Of a stretch of 64,000 nt of DNA, positions 43,145-51,455 are shown in pieces. Position 1 is the first letter of the stretch; every line of letters begins with the position of its first letter. This stretch comes from Luteimicrobium subarcticum (lineage in GTDB: Bacteria; Actinomycetota; Actinomycetes; Actinomycetales; Cellulomonadaceae), in contig NZ_PGTZ01000007.1 of the NCBI RefSeq assembly GCF_002798015.1, positions 700,222 through 764,221 of the forward strand. Reading direction: 5' to 3'. The notes beneath the pieces are model-generated. The model did not search any database. It saw nothing but the letters and a program-made list of their open reading frames with translations, and was not told the origin of the DNA. Position numbers and translations under genes: made by a program.

Positions 43145-43921
43145 ATGAGCGACACCCCGGGCGCGCCCGAGACCCACCACGTCCACGGCGACACCGGTCA
43201 CGCGGTCGACGCCACCGCGATCAACGCGTCGATCCGGTACACCATGTGGTCGGTCTTCTCGCTGACCACCGAGCTGCCCGCCGACGACGTCGAGCGCGGC
43301 GCCCTGGTCGAGGCCGCCGAGACCGCCGTCACCGGTGCCGAGCCGGCGGACGCCGCCGCGACCGAGGGCGACATCGTCGTCCGCGGCTGGTACGACGTGG
43401 GTGGCCTGCGGTCCGACGCCGACCTCATGGTGTGGTGGCACGGCCCGAGCATCGAAGCCGTCCAGGGCGCCTACCAGCGCCTGCGCGCGTCCGAGCTCGG
43501 ACGCTCGCTCGAGCCCGTGTGGTCCGTCGCCGCCCTGCACCGGCAGGCCGAGTTCAACCGCGCCCACGTCCCTGCGTTCCTCGCCGGCGAGCGGCCGCGC
43601 GACTACCTGTGCGTCTACCCGTTCGTCCGGTCCTACGACTGGTACCTGCTGCCCGAGTCCGAGCGCCGCGTCATGCTGCGCGACCACGGTCTCGCCGCGA
43701 AGGACTACAAGGACGTGCGCGCCAACACCGTGTCCGCGTTCGCGCTCGGCGACTACGAGTGGATCCTCGCGTTCGAGGCCGACGAGCTGCACCGCATCGT
43801 CGACCTCATGCGCGACCTGCGGAACACCGAGGCGCGCCGCCACGTGCGCGAAGAGGTCCCGTTCTTCACCGGACCGCGCACCACGCTCGCGGACTGGGCG
43901 GCGCGGCAGCCGCTGGGCTGA
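43145..43921 (+). CDS. hemQ: coproheme decarboxylase HemQ/ChdC
   Basis: HemQ converts coproheme to haem b, the last step of the coproporphyrin-dependent route, using peroxide. The 258-residue product belongs to the chlorite-dismutase fold: [10 protein letters not shown], the central [34 protein letters not shown], and the C-terminal [25 protein letters not shown] segment. The N-terminus has a His-rich stretch ([11 protein letters not shown]) that is probably disordered. Pairing with hemH supports the assignment. Confidence 0.95.
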   Translation: MSDTPGAPETHHVHGDTGHAVDATAINASIRYTMWSVFSLTTELPADDVERGALVEAAETAVTGAEPADAAATEGDIVVRGWYDVGGLRSDADLMVWWHGPSIEAVQGAYQRLRASELGRSLEPVWSVAALHRQAEFNRAHVPAFLAGERPRDYLCVYPFVRSYDWYLLPESERRVMLRDHGLAAKDYKDVRANTVSAFALGDYEWILAFEADELHRIVDLMRDLRNTEARRHVREEVPFFTGPRTTLADWAARQPLG

Positions 43922-43986
43922 GCCGGCCTCCCGCCAGACCCGCCACGGGCGCGCGCCGTCCTCCCGACCCGCGCCCAGGTGCCGCG

Positions 43987-44859
43987 TCAGCCGAGCGACG
44001 GCGCCGTGCGCGGCGACGACGCACGCCAGCGGCCGTCCTCGCGCGCGATGCGGATCGGGTGCTCGAACGTCGCCGAGACCTGGTCGCTCGTGAGGACGTC
44101 GTCGACGGGGCCGGCCGCGACGAGGTGTCCGCCGTTGAGCAGCGCGGCGTGCGTCGTCGTGACGGGCAGCTCCTCGAGGTGGTGCGTCACCAGCACGGAG
44201 GCCAGGTCGGGCCACAGCATGTGCAGGTGGTCGACGGTCTCCAGGAGCTGCTCGCGGGCGGCGACGTCGAGTCCGGTGGCCGGCTCGTCGAGCAGGAGCA
44301 GCCGCGGCTCGACGACGAGCGCACGGGCGATGAGCGCCCGCCCCCGCTCGCCCTGGGACAGCAGCGGCCACTCCCGGCTGGCCTTGCCCGCCAGCCCGAG
44401 CTGGTCGACCAGCTCGCGCACGTGCGTGCGCTGCGCGGCCGACGGCTCCCAGCGCATCATCGTCGCGCGCGACCCCGTGAGCCCCGTGAGGACGACCTCC
44501 TCGATCGTCATCGGGCCGGGCACCGGGTGGCGCGGGTCGACGTGACCGATCTCGCGGCGCAGCGACATGAGGTCGGTCCGCCCGATGCGGCGGCCCAGGA
44601 CGTCGACCGTCCCGCGCGACGGGTGCGTCAGCGCGCCGGCAAGCCCGAGCATGGTCGACTTGCCCGCGCCGTTCGGGCCGAGCAGCGCCCAGTGCTCGCC
44701 CGCACGGACCGTGAGGTGGACGGCATCCAGCAGCACGTTCCCCGACCGCAGGACGCTGACCCCGGCGAGGTGCAGGACGGCGTCGGACGGTGCTCCGTCC
44801 GCGGTCGACGGTGCCGGGCTGGTGCTGGTGCCGGCGGGTGCGGGGTGCTGCAGGGTCAC
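43987..44859 (-). CDS. stand-alone ABC ATPase (YlmA/ModF-like)
   Basis: The 290-residue product has Walker A GPNGAGKST, Q/D-loop region, signature LSQGERGRALIARAL, Walker B LLLLDEPATGLD and switch His in LVTHHLEELP. The LSQGER and THHLEELP segments resemble the YlmA/ModF group of soluble ABC proteins. No permease gene is adjacent. It follows a FadR-type regulator gene with GTGA overlap, so its synthesis is tied to that regulator. Transport or a non-transport role remains open. Confidence 0.85.
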   Translation of the reverse strand: MTLQHPAPAGTSTSPAPSTADGAPSDAVLHLAGVSVLRSGNVLLDAVHLTVRAGEHWALLGPNGAGKSTMLGLAGALTHPSRGTVDVLGRRIGRTDLMSLRREIGHVDPRHPVPGPMTIEEVVLTGLTGSRATMMRWEPSAAQRTHVRELVDQLGLAGKASREWPLLSQGERGRALIARALVVEPRLLLLDEPATGLDVAAREQLLETVDHLHMLWPDLASVLVTHHLEELPVTTTHAALLNGGHLVAAGPVDDVLTSDQVSATFEHPIRIAREDGRWRASSPRTAPSLG

Positions 44860-45611
44860 AGGGTCTCCTCGGTGGTGCGACGCAGGGCGTCGAGGACGGA
44901 CGTCAGGTGCTCGTCGGCGGCGCGGGCCGCCGCGTCGGGGTCGCCCGCCACGACGGCGTCGACCAGTGCGACGTGCGCGTCCTGGTCGTGGTGGTGCGGC
45001 GAGTCCGGGCCCGACAGGGCGAGCAGGTCGAGCATGGCGACGCGCACGTGCGGCGCGAACGTCCCGAACAGGTCGACCAGGACGGGGTTGTGGCACGCCG
45101 TGACGACGGTCGCGTGGAGGTGGGCGTCCGCGTCGACGTACTCGGCGTCACGCAGGGGCTCGTGCTCCGCCCTCTCGAGGTCTGCCCTCGCGTGCTGTGC
45201 CCGTTCGCGCGCGTGACGGTCCTCGACGGCGGCACGCGCTGCGAGGGCGTCGCGCATCGTGTCGACGTCAGCGGGGGTGCGCCGCAGCGCGGCGAGCCGG
45301 GCGGCCTGGACCTCGACGCCGAGGCGCGCCTCGACGACGTCGGCCACGTGGCCGCTGCGCAGCGCGGCGTCCCAGTCGGTCGGTGGCACGGTCGCGGTCA
45401 CGAGCACGCCGACGCCCTGTCGGGCACGGACGAGCCCGCGCGCCGCGAGGATCCGCACGGCCTCCCGCACCGTCGAGCGCCCGACGCCCAGCTCGGCGGT
45501 CAGGGCGTGCTCGCTCGGCAGGGTGGTCCCGACGGCCCACTCGCCGGCCGTGATGCGGGCTGCGAGCGCGTCGGCGGCCTGCTCGGGGAGCGGGGTGCGG
45601 ACGAGGGGCAC
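44856..45611 (-). CDS. GntR-family regulator, FadR/FCD type
   Basis: The 251-residue product has the GntR winged helix (PLPEQAADALAARI, LPSEHALTAELGVGRSTVREAVRIL; residues 5-60) and an all-helical FCD sensor domain with the metal/ligand His pattern (ADAHLHATVVTACHN and DQDAHVALVDAVVAGD). FCD regulators sense small organic acids. The GTG start at 45611 follows GGAAGG. It lies upstream of and overlaps the ABC ATPase gene. Confidence 0.88.
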   Translation of the reverse strand: MPLVRTPLPEQAADALAARITAGEWAVGTTLPSEHALTAELGVGRSTVREAVRILAARGLVRARQGVGVLVTATVPPTDWDAALRSGHVADVVEARLGVEVQAARLAALRRTPADVDTMRDALAARAAVEDRHARERAQHARADLERAEHEPLRDAEYVDADAHLHATVVTACHNPVLVDLFGTFAPHVRVAMLDLLALSGPDSPHHHDQDAHVALVDAVVAGDPDAAARAADEHLTSVLDALRRTTEETL

Positions 45612-45625
45612 GGCGTCACCTTCCG

Positions 45626-45645
45626 TCAGTTGTCTGATGACCTGA
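45626..45645 (-). promoter_or_regulatory. putative GntR/FCD autoregulatory operator
   Basis: TCAG...CTGA flank a GTC-N4-GAC core in the 20 bp that ends 15 bp before the GntR start. The core resembles FadR/FCD operators of the GGTCNNNNGACC form. Confidence 0.45.
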
Positions 45646-45726
45646 GGTGTCCACCGTACCCGGGCGGGCCACCCGGTTGCGCCGTGCGGCCGCGCGTCGG
45701 GACGCGGCTCCTGGCAGCGTGAGGTG

Positions 45727-46548
45727 ATGGACACCGCCCGCAGGACCGTCGTGGTCGTCGCCGCCGTCGTCGCGCTCGCCGTGTCGACCGTGGGCTCCGG
45801 GGCGTTCGGGGGGACGCCCATCGCGGACGCCGCCGGGGGAGCGCTGTCCGCCTCGGCCACCCGTGTCGCCCCGGGCACCGGGGCGTTCTCGATCTGGCCC
45901 GTCGTCTACCTCGGGCTACTCGCGCTCGCCGTCGTCCAGGCCCTCCCGTCGCGTGCCCGCTCCGCACGGCACCGGGCGACCGGCTGGTGGGTCGCCGCGT
46001 CCGCCGTGCTCAACGCCGTGTGGGTGCTCGTCGTGCAGGCCGGATGGCTGTGGGTGAGCGTCGCGGTCATCGCCGCGCTGGTCGCGGTGCTCTGCGTGGT
46101 CGCGGTCCGGCTCGCACGGACGCCGGCCGACGGTGCGGCCGAGGCCGTGCTCGTCGACGGGACTGTCGGCCTCTACCTCGGGTGGGTGTGCGTCGCCACG
46201 ATCGCGAACGCGGCGGCGGCGCTCGCGGACGCCGACGTCGGCGGCCTGGGGCTCGGCGCGACGACGTGGTCCGTCGTCCTGCTGGTCGTCGCGGCGCTGT
46301 TGGCGCTCGCGCTCGTCTCCCGTCTGCGGACCGACCTCGGTCTGTGCGTGGGCGTCGCGCTCGCGGTGGCGTGGGGCATCGCGTGGATCGGCGTGGGCCG
46401 GACCGTCGACCCGGTCGACGACGTGGTGGCCGTGGTCGCATGGGTCGCCGCGGCCGTCGTCGTGGTGGGGACGTGCGTCCTGCTGGCACGGCCCGGGACG
46501 CGCGGCAGGACGCGGCCGGGGGTGGGCGGCGCACCCGCTCGGGCCTAG
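45727..46548 (+). CDS. TspO-like tryptophan-rich membrane protein
   Basis: The 273-residue product has about seven to eight predicted helices, with the TspO-type segment FSIWPVVYLGLLALAVVQAL (about residues 57-76) and later WVLVVQAGWLWVSV and YLGWVCVATIANAAAAL. These resemble the enlarged actinobacterial TspO/MBR-related family, which is longer than the five-helix TspO. Roles in porphyrin or stress signalling are known for TspO; hemH-hemQ lie 2 kb away. The substrate is not known. Confidence 0.75.
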   Translation: MDTARRTVVVVAAVVALAVSTVGSGAFGGTPIADAAGGALSASATRVAPGTGAFSIWPVVYLGLLALAVVQALPSRARSARHRATGWWVAASAVLNAVWVLVVQAGWLWVSVAVIAALVAVLCVVAVRLARTPADGAAEAVLVDGTVGLYLGWVCVATIANAAAALADADVGGLGLGATTWSVVLLVVAALLALALVSRLRTDLGLCVGVALAVAWGIAWIGVGRTVDPVDDVVAVVAWVAAAVVVVGTCVLLARPGTRGRTRPGVGGAPARA

Positions 46549-46551
46549 GGT
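46546..46551 (+). promoter_or_regulatory. leaderless -10 element overlapping the TspO-like stop codon
   Basis: TAGGGT starts with the TAG stop of the TspO-like gene and is followed by 6 bases and the GTG start at 46558. This repeats the arrangement at 16810. Confidence 0.55.
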
Positions 46552-46557
46552 CGGGGT

Positions 46558-47448
46558 GTGAACCCGTCACCGTCGCTGCCGAAGATCCCGCCCGTCGTCG
46601 ACGCCGCCTGGCTGACCGCGCACGCTCCCGGCGGCGCCGGGGGACCGCACGTCGTCCTGGCCGACGTCCGCTGGTACCTGAACGGGGACGACGGCCGCGA
46701 GAAGTACGCCGAGGGTCACCTGCCGGGCGCGGTGTACGTCGACCTGGACGCCTGGCTCGCGGGCGCGTCGTCGCCCGAGCACGGCCGCCACCCGTTGCCG
46801 TCACCGGCGGTCTTCGCGCGGGGCATGGGGTCGCTCGGCATCGGTGACGCGACGACCGTCGTCGCCTACGACGACGCCGGCGGCGTCATCGCGGCCCGGC
46901 TCGTGTGGATGCTGCGCGCGCTGGGGCACGAGGCCGCGCTGCTCGACGGGGGCTACTTCGCCCCGGAGGTGCGTGCGTGGGCGGGCGGCGTGACGACGGA
47001 CGTGGTGGAGCGGGCGCCCGCGACCTTCACGCCGGCCCCCTGGCCCGCGAACCTTCTCGCCGCGCTGGACGACGTCGCGCCGGACACCCGGTCCGCCGGC
47101 ACCGCGGTGGTCGACGCCCGGCCGGGGGAGCGGTTCCGCGGCGAGGGTGCCGACGTCGACCCGCGCTCCGGGCACGTGCCGGGCGCGGCGAGCGTGCCGT
47201 GCCGGGAGAACGTGTCGCCGACCGGGCACCTGGCGTCCGCCGACGTGCTGCGCAAGCGCTTCGCGGCGGCAGGGGTCACGGCGGCGGCGGTGGAGGCGGG
47301 CGACGTCGTCGCGATGTGCGGCTCCGGGGTGACGGCCTGCCACGACCTGCTCGCGATCGAGCACGCCGGTCTCGGGCGCGCCCGCCTGTTCCCCGGGTCG
47401 TGGTCGCGGTACGCGGCGACCGACCTGCCGCTCGCGACGGGCGCCTGA
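46558..47448 (+). CDS. sulfurtransferase with two rhodanese domains
   Basis: The 296-residue product has two rhodanese domains of the thiosulfate/3-mercaptopyruvate sulfurtransferase type. The N-terminal one is inactive. The C-terminal one carries the active-site Cys at about residue 254 in MCGSGVTACH. The CGSGVTA loop is nearer to the mercaptopyruvate type. It moves sulfane sulfur to a thiol or cyanide in the cytoplasm. The next gene starts 2 bp after the stop. Confidence 0.9.
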   Translation: MNPSPSLPKIPPVVDAAWLTAHAPGGAGGPHVVLADVRWYLNGDDGREKYAEGHLPGAVYVDLDAWLAGASSPEHGRHPLPSPAVFARGMGSLGIGDATTVVAYDDAGGVIAARLVWMLRALGHEAALLDGGYFAPEVRAWAGGVTTDVVERAPATFTPAPWPANLLAALDDVAPDTRSAGTAVVDARPGERFRGEGADVDPRSGHVPGAASVPCRENVSPTGHLASADVLRKRFAAAGVTAAAVEAGDVVAMCGSGVTACHDLLAIEHAGLGRARLFPGSWSRYAATDLPLATGA

Positions 47449-47450
47449 CG

Positions 47451-48059
47451 GTGCGCGACGAGCCCTTCGAGGCGGCCGCGGAGCTGTTCGTCGCGCTCGT
47501 CGCGCGCGTCCCGCCCGACGCCTGGGACCGGCCCGGCCTGGGGGACTGGGACGTGCGCGCGCTCGTCGGGCACACGAGCCGGTCGTTCACGACCGTGCTC
47601 ACCTACCTCGACGACCGACCGGAAGCGTCCGACGTCGGGACCGCCGGCGACTACTACGCCGCCACGAGCCGGTTCCTCGCCGCGGCGGACCCGGAGGCGG
47701 TCGCCGAACGCGGCCGGGCCGCGGGCCGCGCGCTCGGCGACGACCCCCTGGCCGCGGTCAGCGACCTCTGGGACCGCACCGTCGCGCGTCTCGTCGACGC
47801 CCGGCCCGACGACCTGCTGCGCACGATCGTCGGCGGCATGCGCGTCCGCGACTACCTGCCCACGCGCGTCCTGGAGCTCGTCGTGCACTCACGCGACCTC
47901 GCGCGGGCGCTGGGTCTCGGCCTCGGGGTGCCGGACGAGCTCGTCCGGGCCGTCACGACGCTCGCCGTCGACGCCGCCGTCGCCCAGGGGGAGGGCGGGC
48001 GCGTGCTCGACGCGCTCGTCGGCCGCGGCACGCTGCCCGCGGGGTTCAGCGTCGTGTGA
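47451..48059 (+). CDS. maleylpyruvate isomerase-like (DinB-fold) protein
   Basis: The 202-residue product belongs to the actinobacterial TIGR03083-type family with the mycothiol-dependent maleylpyruvate isomerase N-terminal fold. LGDWDVRALVGHTSRSF carries the first metal His, and VLELVVHSRDLARAL the second. Members are often mycothiol-linked, which fits the presence of mca in this window, but the substrate is unknown. It is co-transcribed with the sulfurtransferase gene. Confidence 0.82.
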   Translation: MRDEPFEAAAELFVALVARVPPDAWDRPGLGDWDVRALVGHTSRSFTTVLTYLDDRPEASDVGTAGDYYAATSRFLAAADPEAVAERGRAAGRALGDDPLAAVSDLWDRTVARLVDARPDDLLRTIVGGMRVRDYLPTRVLELVVHSRDLARALGLGLGVPDELVRAVTTLAVDAAVAQGEGGRVLDALVGRGTLPAGFSVV

Positions 48060-48078
48060 GGCCGGGGCCTGTCCGGCC
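48060..48078. terminator. weak convergent hairpin
   Basis: GGCCGG (48060-48065) pairs with CCGGCC (48073-48078) in the 36-bp gap between the isomerase-like gene (+) and the exonuclease-fusion gene (-). The stem is only 6 bp. Confidence 0.4.
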
Positions 48079-48095
48079 GAGCCCGACGGGGCGCG

Positions 48096-50003
48096 TCAGT
48101 CCTCGACGTCGACGCCGTGCGTCACGAGGAAGTCGCCGAGGCCGATGCCCCACCCCTGCCCGATCGCACGGAACCGCCAGGAGTCGCCGCGGCGGTAGAC
48201 GCTCGCGAGGGCGAGCGTGCGCTCCTTCTCGGCCGCGTCGAGCGTCGCCCGGACGACCGTCTCGCCCGTCGGGGTCCGCAGGACGAGCTCGACCGGACCG
48301 AGGTCCCCGAAGACCGCGGTGTCGCCCTCCATCGACGCGGCCACCAGGACGCGTGTCCGTCCCGGCGCGAGGAGTCCCGCGCGGACGTCGACGAGCGTCT
48401 CGCCTGCGGCGTCGAGGTCGAGCGTCACCGCCCCGGACGGGTGCTCGGGCTGGTTGAAGAAGCACAGGTCCTCGTCGCGCCCGACCTGCTCGTCGTCGTC
48501 GACGACGAGCGCCACGACGTCGACGGTGCAGCCGGGTCGTGGTGTCCACGACACGCCGAGTGTCCAGGCGTCGCCGTCGAGGTCGATCGCCCCGCCGCGC
48601 GGCAGCACGGGGGCGTTCTCGACGGGGGAGTCGTCCGCGGGCGTCGGCGATGCGTCCGGCGCCGGGCCGGCACCCGTCCCGAGCGGCTCGAGCGTCGCGG
48701 GGTCGAGCCGCGGGATCGCGAGCCGGACGACCCGCGCCCAGCGGGAGTCCTCCTCGGGCCACTCGAGCGCCACGACGTGCGTGACGGATGCCGTGAGCAT
48801 CGCCGCGGCCTGGCCGCCCTGCTCGACGATCCGCGCCCGGGTCTCGCCCGCCGCGGCGTGCGGACCGCCGACGACGAGCACGCGCCGCCCGGCGAGCGGA
48901 CCAGCCGGCTTGCGGACCGGCGGGCGCGTCGCCGGAGGCTTCGTCACGACCGCCGGACCCGGCGTCGGAGCGGGTTGCGGCGCGCGAGCCGGTCCGTCCA
49001 GCGCGACCGTCGCGTCGAGCGTCACGTCGACCACGACGTCGGCGACGACGGGCGGCCGGAGCGGGGCGCCGCCCGCCGCCTTGGGGTCGCCCGGCTGGAC
49101 GTGCGCGAGGAGGGCGATGAACTCGTCCTCGGTGACGACGAGCGTGCCGTGCCGTCGTGCCGCAGCGGCCTTGCCCGTGCCGAGGTCGGCGGCGTTGCAC
49201 ACCACGAGCCCGGTGCGCGAGCTGACCGAGTTCATGACGTCGAGCCCGGCAGCGGTCGCTTCGCGCACCAGCACCTCGCGCGGCCGGACGGTCCCGCCCG
49301 TGAACACGACCTTCATGCCCTGCCGCAGCGGGCGCCCGGGCTCGGCGCGGCCCGGGTCGCGCCACGCGCACGGGGTCCGCGGCGCGGGGGCGGGACGCGT
49401 CGCGCCTCGGGGCGTCGCGCACGCCGCGAGGGGCAGGTCGAGCCCGAACCGGTGCGCCGCGACGAGCGAGTGCCGCAGGACGCCCGCGAGCACGCGCGTG
49501 TCGTCGACCGCGTCGTGCGCGCGCTGCTGCGGGACGCCCCAGTACCGGGCGAGCGCGGCGAGCGACAGGTTCTCGGTGGGCAGGTCGAGGCGCCGCGTCA
49601 GCGCGAGCGTGCAGAGGCGCTGCTCGACGGGGAGCGTCACGCCGGCACGCGCGGCCTCGTGCGCCAGGAAGTCCCAGTCGAACCGGGCGTTGTGCGCGAC
49701 GAGGACGCGCCCGTCGAGCAGCTCCGTGAGCGGGCCGGCGACGTCCGGGAACGTCGGTGACCCGGCGAGACGCTCGCGGGTGAGCCCGTGGATGTCGGTG
49801 CGGCCGGGGTCGCAGCCCGGGTCGAGCAGCGTCGTCCACTCCCGATCGACCGCGCCGTCCGGCGACAGGAGGACGACGGCGACCTGCAGGACGCGGTCGT
49901 TGGCCGCGCTGAGGCCGCTCGTCTCGACGTCGAGCACGGCGTAGCGGTGCGGGTAGGTGCGGGCGACGTCGTCGGGCAGCAGGGGGAGGGGCGCCGGTGT
50001 CAC
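48096..50003 (-). CDS. DEDDh exonuclease-BRCT-TerD fusion protein
   Basis: The 635-residue product joins three modules. Residues ~10-185 are a DnaQ-like 3'-5' exonuclease with DVETSG, HNARFDWDFL and HDAVDDTRVL. Residues ~230-310 are a BRCT domain (KVVFTGG, SRTGLVVCNA), followed by a Pro-rich linker and a second BRCT-like strand set (RRVLVVGGPHAAAG). Residues ~440-635 are a TerD domain with VDVVALVVDDD, DEDLCFFNQPEHPSGAV and YRRGDSWRFRAIGQGW. TerD domains bind calcium and occur in stress and tellurite operons. The GTG start at 50003 follows TATCCT by 8 bases. It lies downstream of gdhA. Confidence 0.88.
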   Translation of the reverse strand: MTPAPLPLLPDDVARTYPHRYAVLDVETSGLSAANDRVLQVAVVLLSPDGAVDREWTTLLDPGCDPGRTDIHGLTRERLAGSPTFPDVAGPLTELLDGRVLVAHNARFDWDFLAHEAARAGVTLPVEQRLCTLALTRRLDLPTENLSLAALARYWGVPQQRAHDAVDDTRVLAGVLRHSLVAAHRFGLDLPLAACATPRGATRPAPAPRTPCAWRDPGRAEPGRPLRQGMKVVFTGGTVRPREVLVREATAAGLDVMNSVSSRTGLVVCNAADLGTGKAAAARRHGTLVVTEDEFIALLAHVQPGDPKAAGGAPLRPPVVADVVVDVTLDATVALDGPARAPQPAPTPGPAVVTKPPATRPPVRKPAGPLAGRRVLVVGGPHAAAGETRARIVEQGGQAAAMLTASVTHVVALEWPEEDSRWARVVRLAIPRLDPATLEPLGTGAGPAPDASPTPADDSPVENAPVLPRGGAIDLDGDAWTLGVSWTPRPGCTVDVVALVVDDDEQVGRDEDLCFFNQPEHPSGAVTLDLDAAGETLVDVRAGLLAPGRTRVLVAASMEGDTAVFGDLGPVELVLRTPTGETVVRATLDAAEKERTLALASVYRRGDSWRFRAIGQGWGIGLGDFLVTHGVDVED

Positions 50004-50011
50004 GGGAACGA

Positions 50012-50017
50012 AGGATA
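50012..50017 (-). promoter_or_regulatory. leaderless -10 element (TATCCT) of the exonuclease-TerD gene
   Basis: On the minus strand TATCCT is followed by 8 bases and the GTG start at 50003. There is no ribosome-binding sequence. Confidence 0.45.
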
Positions 50018-50103
50018 GGTGCCCGCGGCTCCTGTGCACGGGCGGGTCCGGCGTGTCCGCGCGGGCCGGCGAACTTCACCCGCTGATCACCGGCGGGCGG
50101 ACG

Positions 50104-51378
50104 TCACGGGTAGAGGCCGCGGAGCTTGTGCGCGTCGGCGACGCGCTCGACCCCGATGACGAGCGCGGCGTCACGGAGCGTGAGGTCCTCGTCGGCGGCG
50201 CGGCGGGCCACGTCGCCGTACGCGGACCGCATGCGGTGCGCCAGACGGTCCTCGATCTCGTCGTCCGTCCACCAGTACGTCTGGTTGGCCTGCACCCACT
50301 CGAAGTACGACACGATGACGCCGCCCGCGTTGGCGAGGATGTCGGGGACGACGGTGACGCCCTGCTTCGAGAGGATCTGGTCGGCCTCCTGCGTCGTCGG
50401 GCCGTTCGCACCCTCGACGACGTACCGGGCGCGGACGTCGCGGGCGTTGTCCGCCGTGATGACCCCGTCGACGGCCGCGGGGACGAGCACGTCGACGTCG
50501 AGCGTCAGCAGGTCGGGGCCGTCGAGCGGGTCGGCGCCCTCGAAACCGACGACGGACCCGGTCGCGTCGACGTGCGCGAGCAGCGCGGGGACGTCGAGCC
50601 CGCCGTCGGCGTGCACGGCACCGAACTGGTCGGACACGGCGACGACGGTCGCGCCCTCCTCGGCGAAGATCCGGGCGGCGTGGCCGCCGACCTTGCCGAA
50701 GCCCTGGACGGCGACGCGGGAGCGCCGCAGCTTCTCGTGCGCGGCGCCGAGGGCGGACGCGGTCACGTGGACGATCCCGCGTGCCGTCGCCGCGGGGCGG
50801 CCGAGCGACCCGCCGACGGCGAGCGGCTTGCCCGTGACGACGGCCGGGATGGTGTGGCCGACGTTGACGGAGTAGGTGTCCATGACCCACGCCATCTCGC
50901 GCTCCCCGGTGCCCATGTCGGGCGCCATGATGTCCTGCGTCGGGCCGATGAGCGGCATGATCTCGCTGGTGTAGCGGCGGGTGACGCGCTCGAGCTCCTC
51001 GGGCGTGTGCTCGGACGGGTCGATGTCGATGCCGCCCTTCGCGCCGCCGAACGGCAGGTCGACGATCGCGCACTTCCACGTCATGAGCATCGCGAGCGCC
51101 CGCACCTCGTCGATGTCGACGCTCGGGTGGAACCGCAGGCCGCCCTTGCCGGGCCCGCGGGACACGTTGTGCTGGACGCGGTGGCCGTGGAACACCTGGA
51201 CGTGGCCGTCGTCGCGGCGCAGCGGGACGGCGACGTTGATCTCCCGGCGCGGGGTCGCGAGGGTCTCGTGGAGCCCTTCGTGGTACCCGAGGATCTCGAC
51301 GGCGGTGGCGAGCTGGCCGAGCGCGTTGTCGAGGGCGGGGTTGTCGGAGCGGAAGGGGCGCGTGGACGTCGTCGTCAT
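50104..51378 (-). CDS. gdhA: glutamate dehydrogenase (Glu/Leu/Phe/Val family)
   Basis: The enzyme reversibly deaminates glutamate to 2-oxoglutarate. The 424-residue product has the substrate/catalytic segments VSRGPGKGGLRFHP and KCAIVDLPFGGAKGGI with the active Lys, APDMGTGEREMAWVMD, and the NAD(P) fold VAVQGFGKVGGHAARIF. The length and PTQDIMAPD context fit hexameric catabolic GDH. ATG at 51378. It is divergent from putA across 77 bp, which suits conversion of proline-derived glutamate. Confidence 0.93.
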   Translation of the reverse strand: MTTTSTRPFRSDNPALDNALGQLATAVEILGYHEGLHETLATPRREINVAVPLRRDDGHVQVFHGHRVQHNVSRGPGKGGLRFHPSVDIDEVRALAMLMTWKCAIVDLPFGGAKGGIDIDPSEHTPEELERVTRRYTSEIMPLIGPTQDIMAPDMGTGEREMAWVMDTYSVNVGHTIPAVVTGKPLAVGGSLGRPAATARGIVHVTASALGAAHEKLRRSRVAVQGFGKVGGHAARIFAEEGATVVAVSDQFGAVHADGGLDVPALLAHVDATGSVVGFEGADPLDGPDLLTLDVDVLVPAAVDGVITADNARDVRARYVVEGANGPTTQEADQILSKQGVTVVPDILANAGGVIVSYFEWVQANQTYWWTDDEIEDRLAHRMRSAYGDVARRAADEDLTLRDAALVIGVERVADAHKLRGLYP

Positions 51379-51455
51379 GTCCGCACCGTAAGCACGTCTG
51401 CGTCCCACATGCTGGACGGCGCGCGGGACCCAGGCGCCCGGAGCACAGTGGGGGA

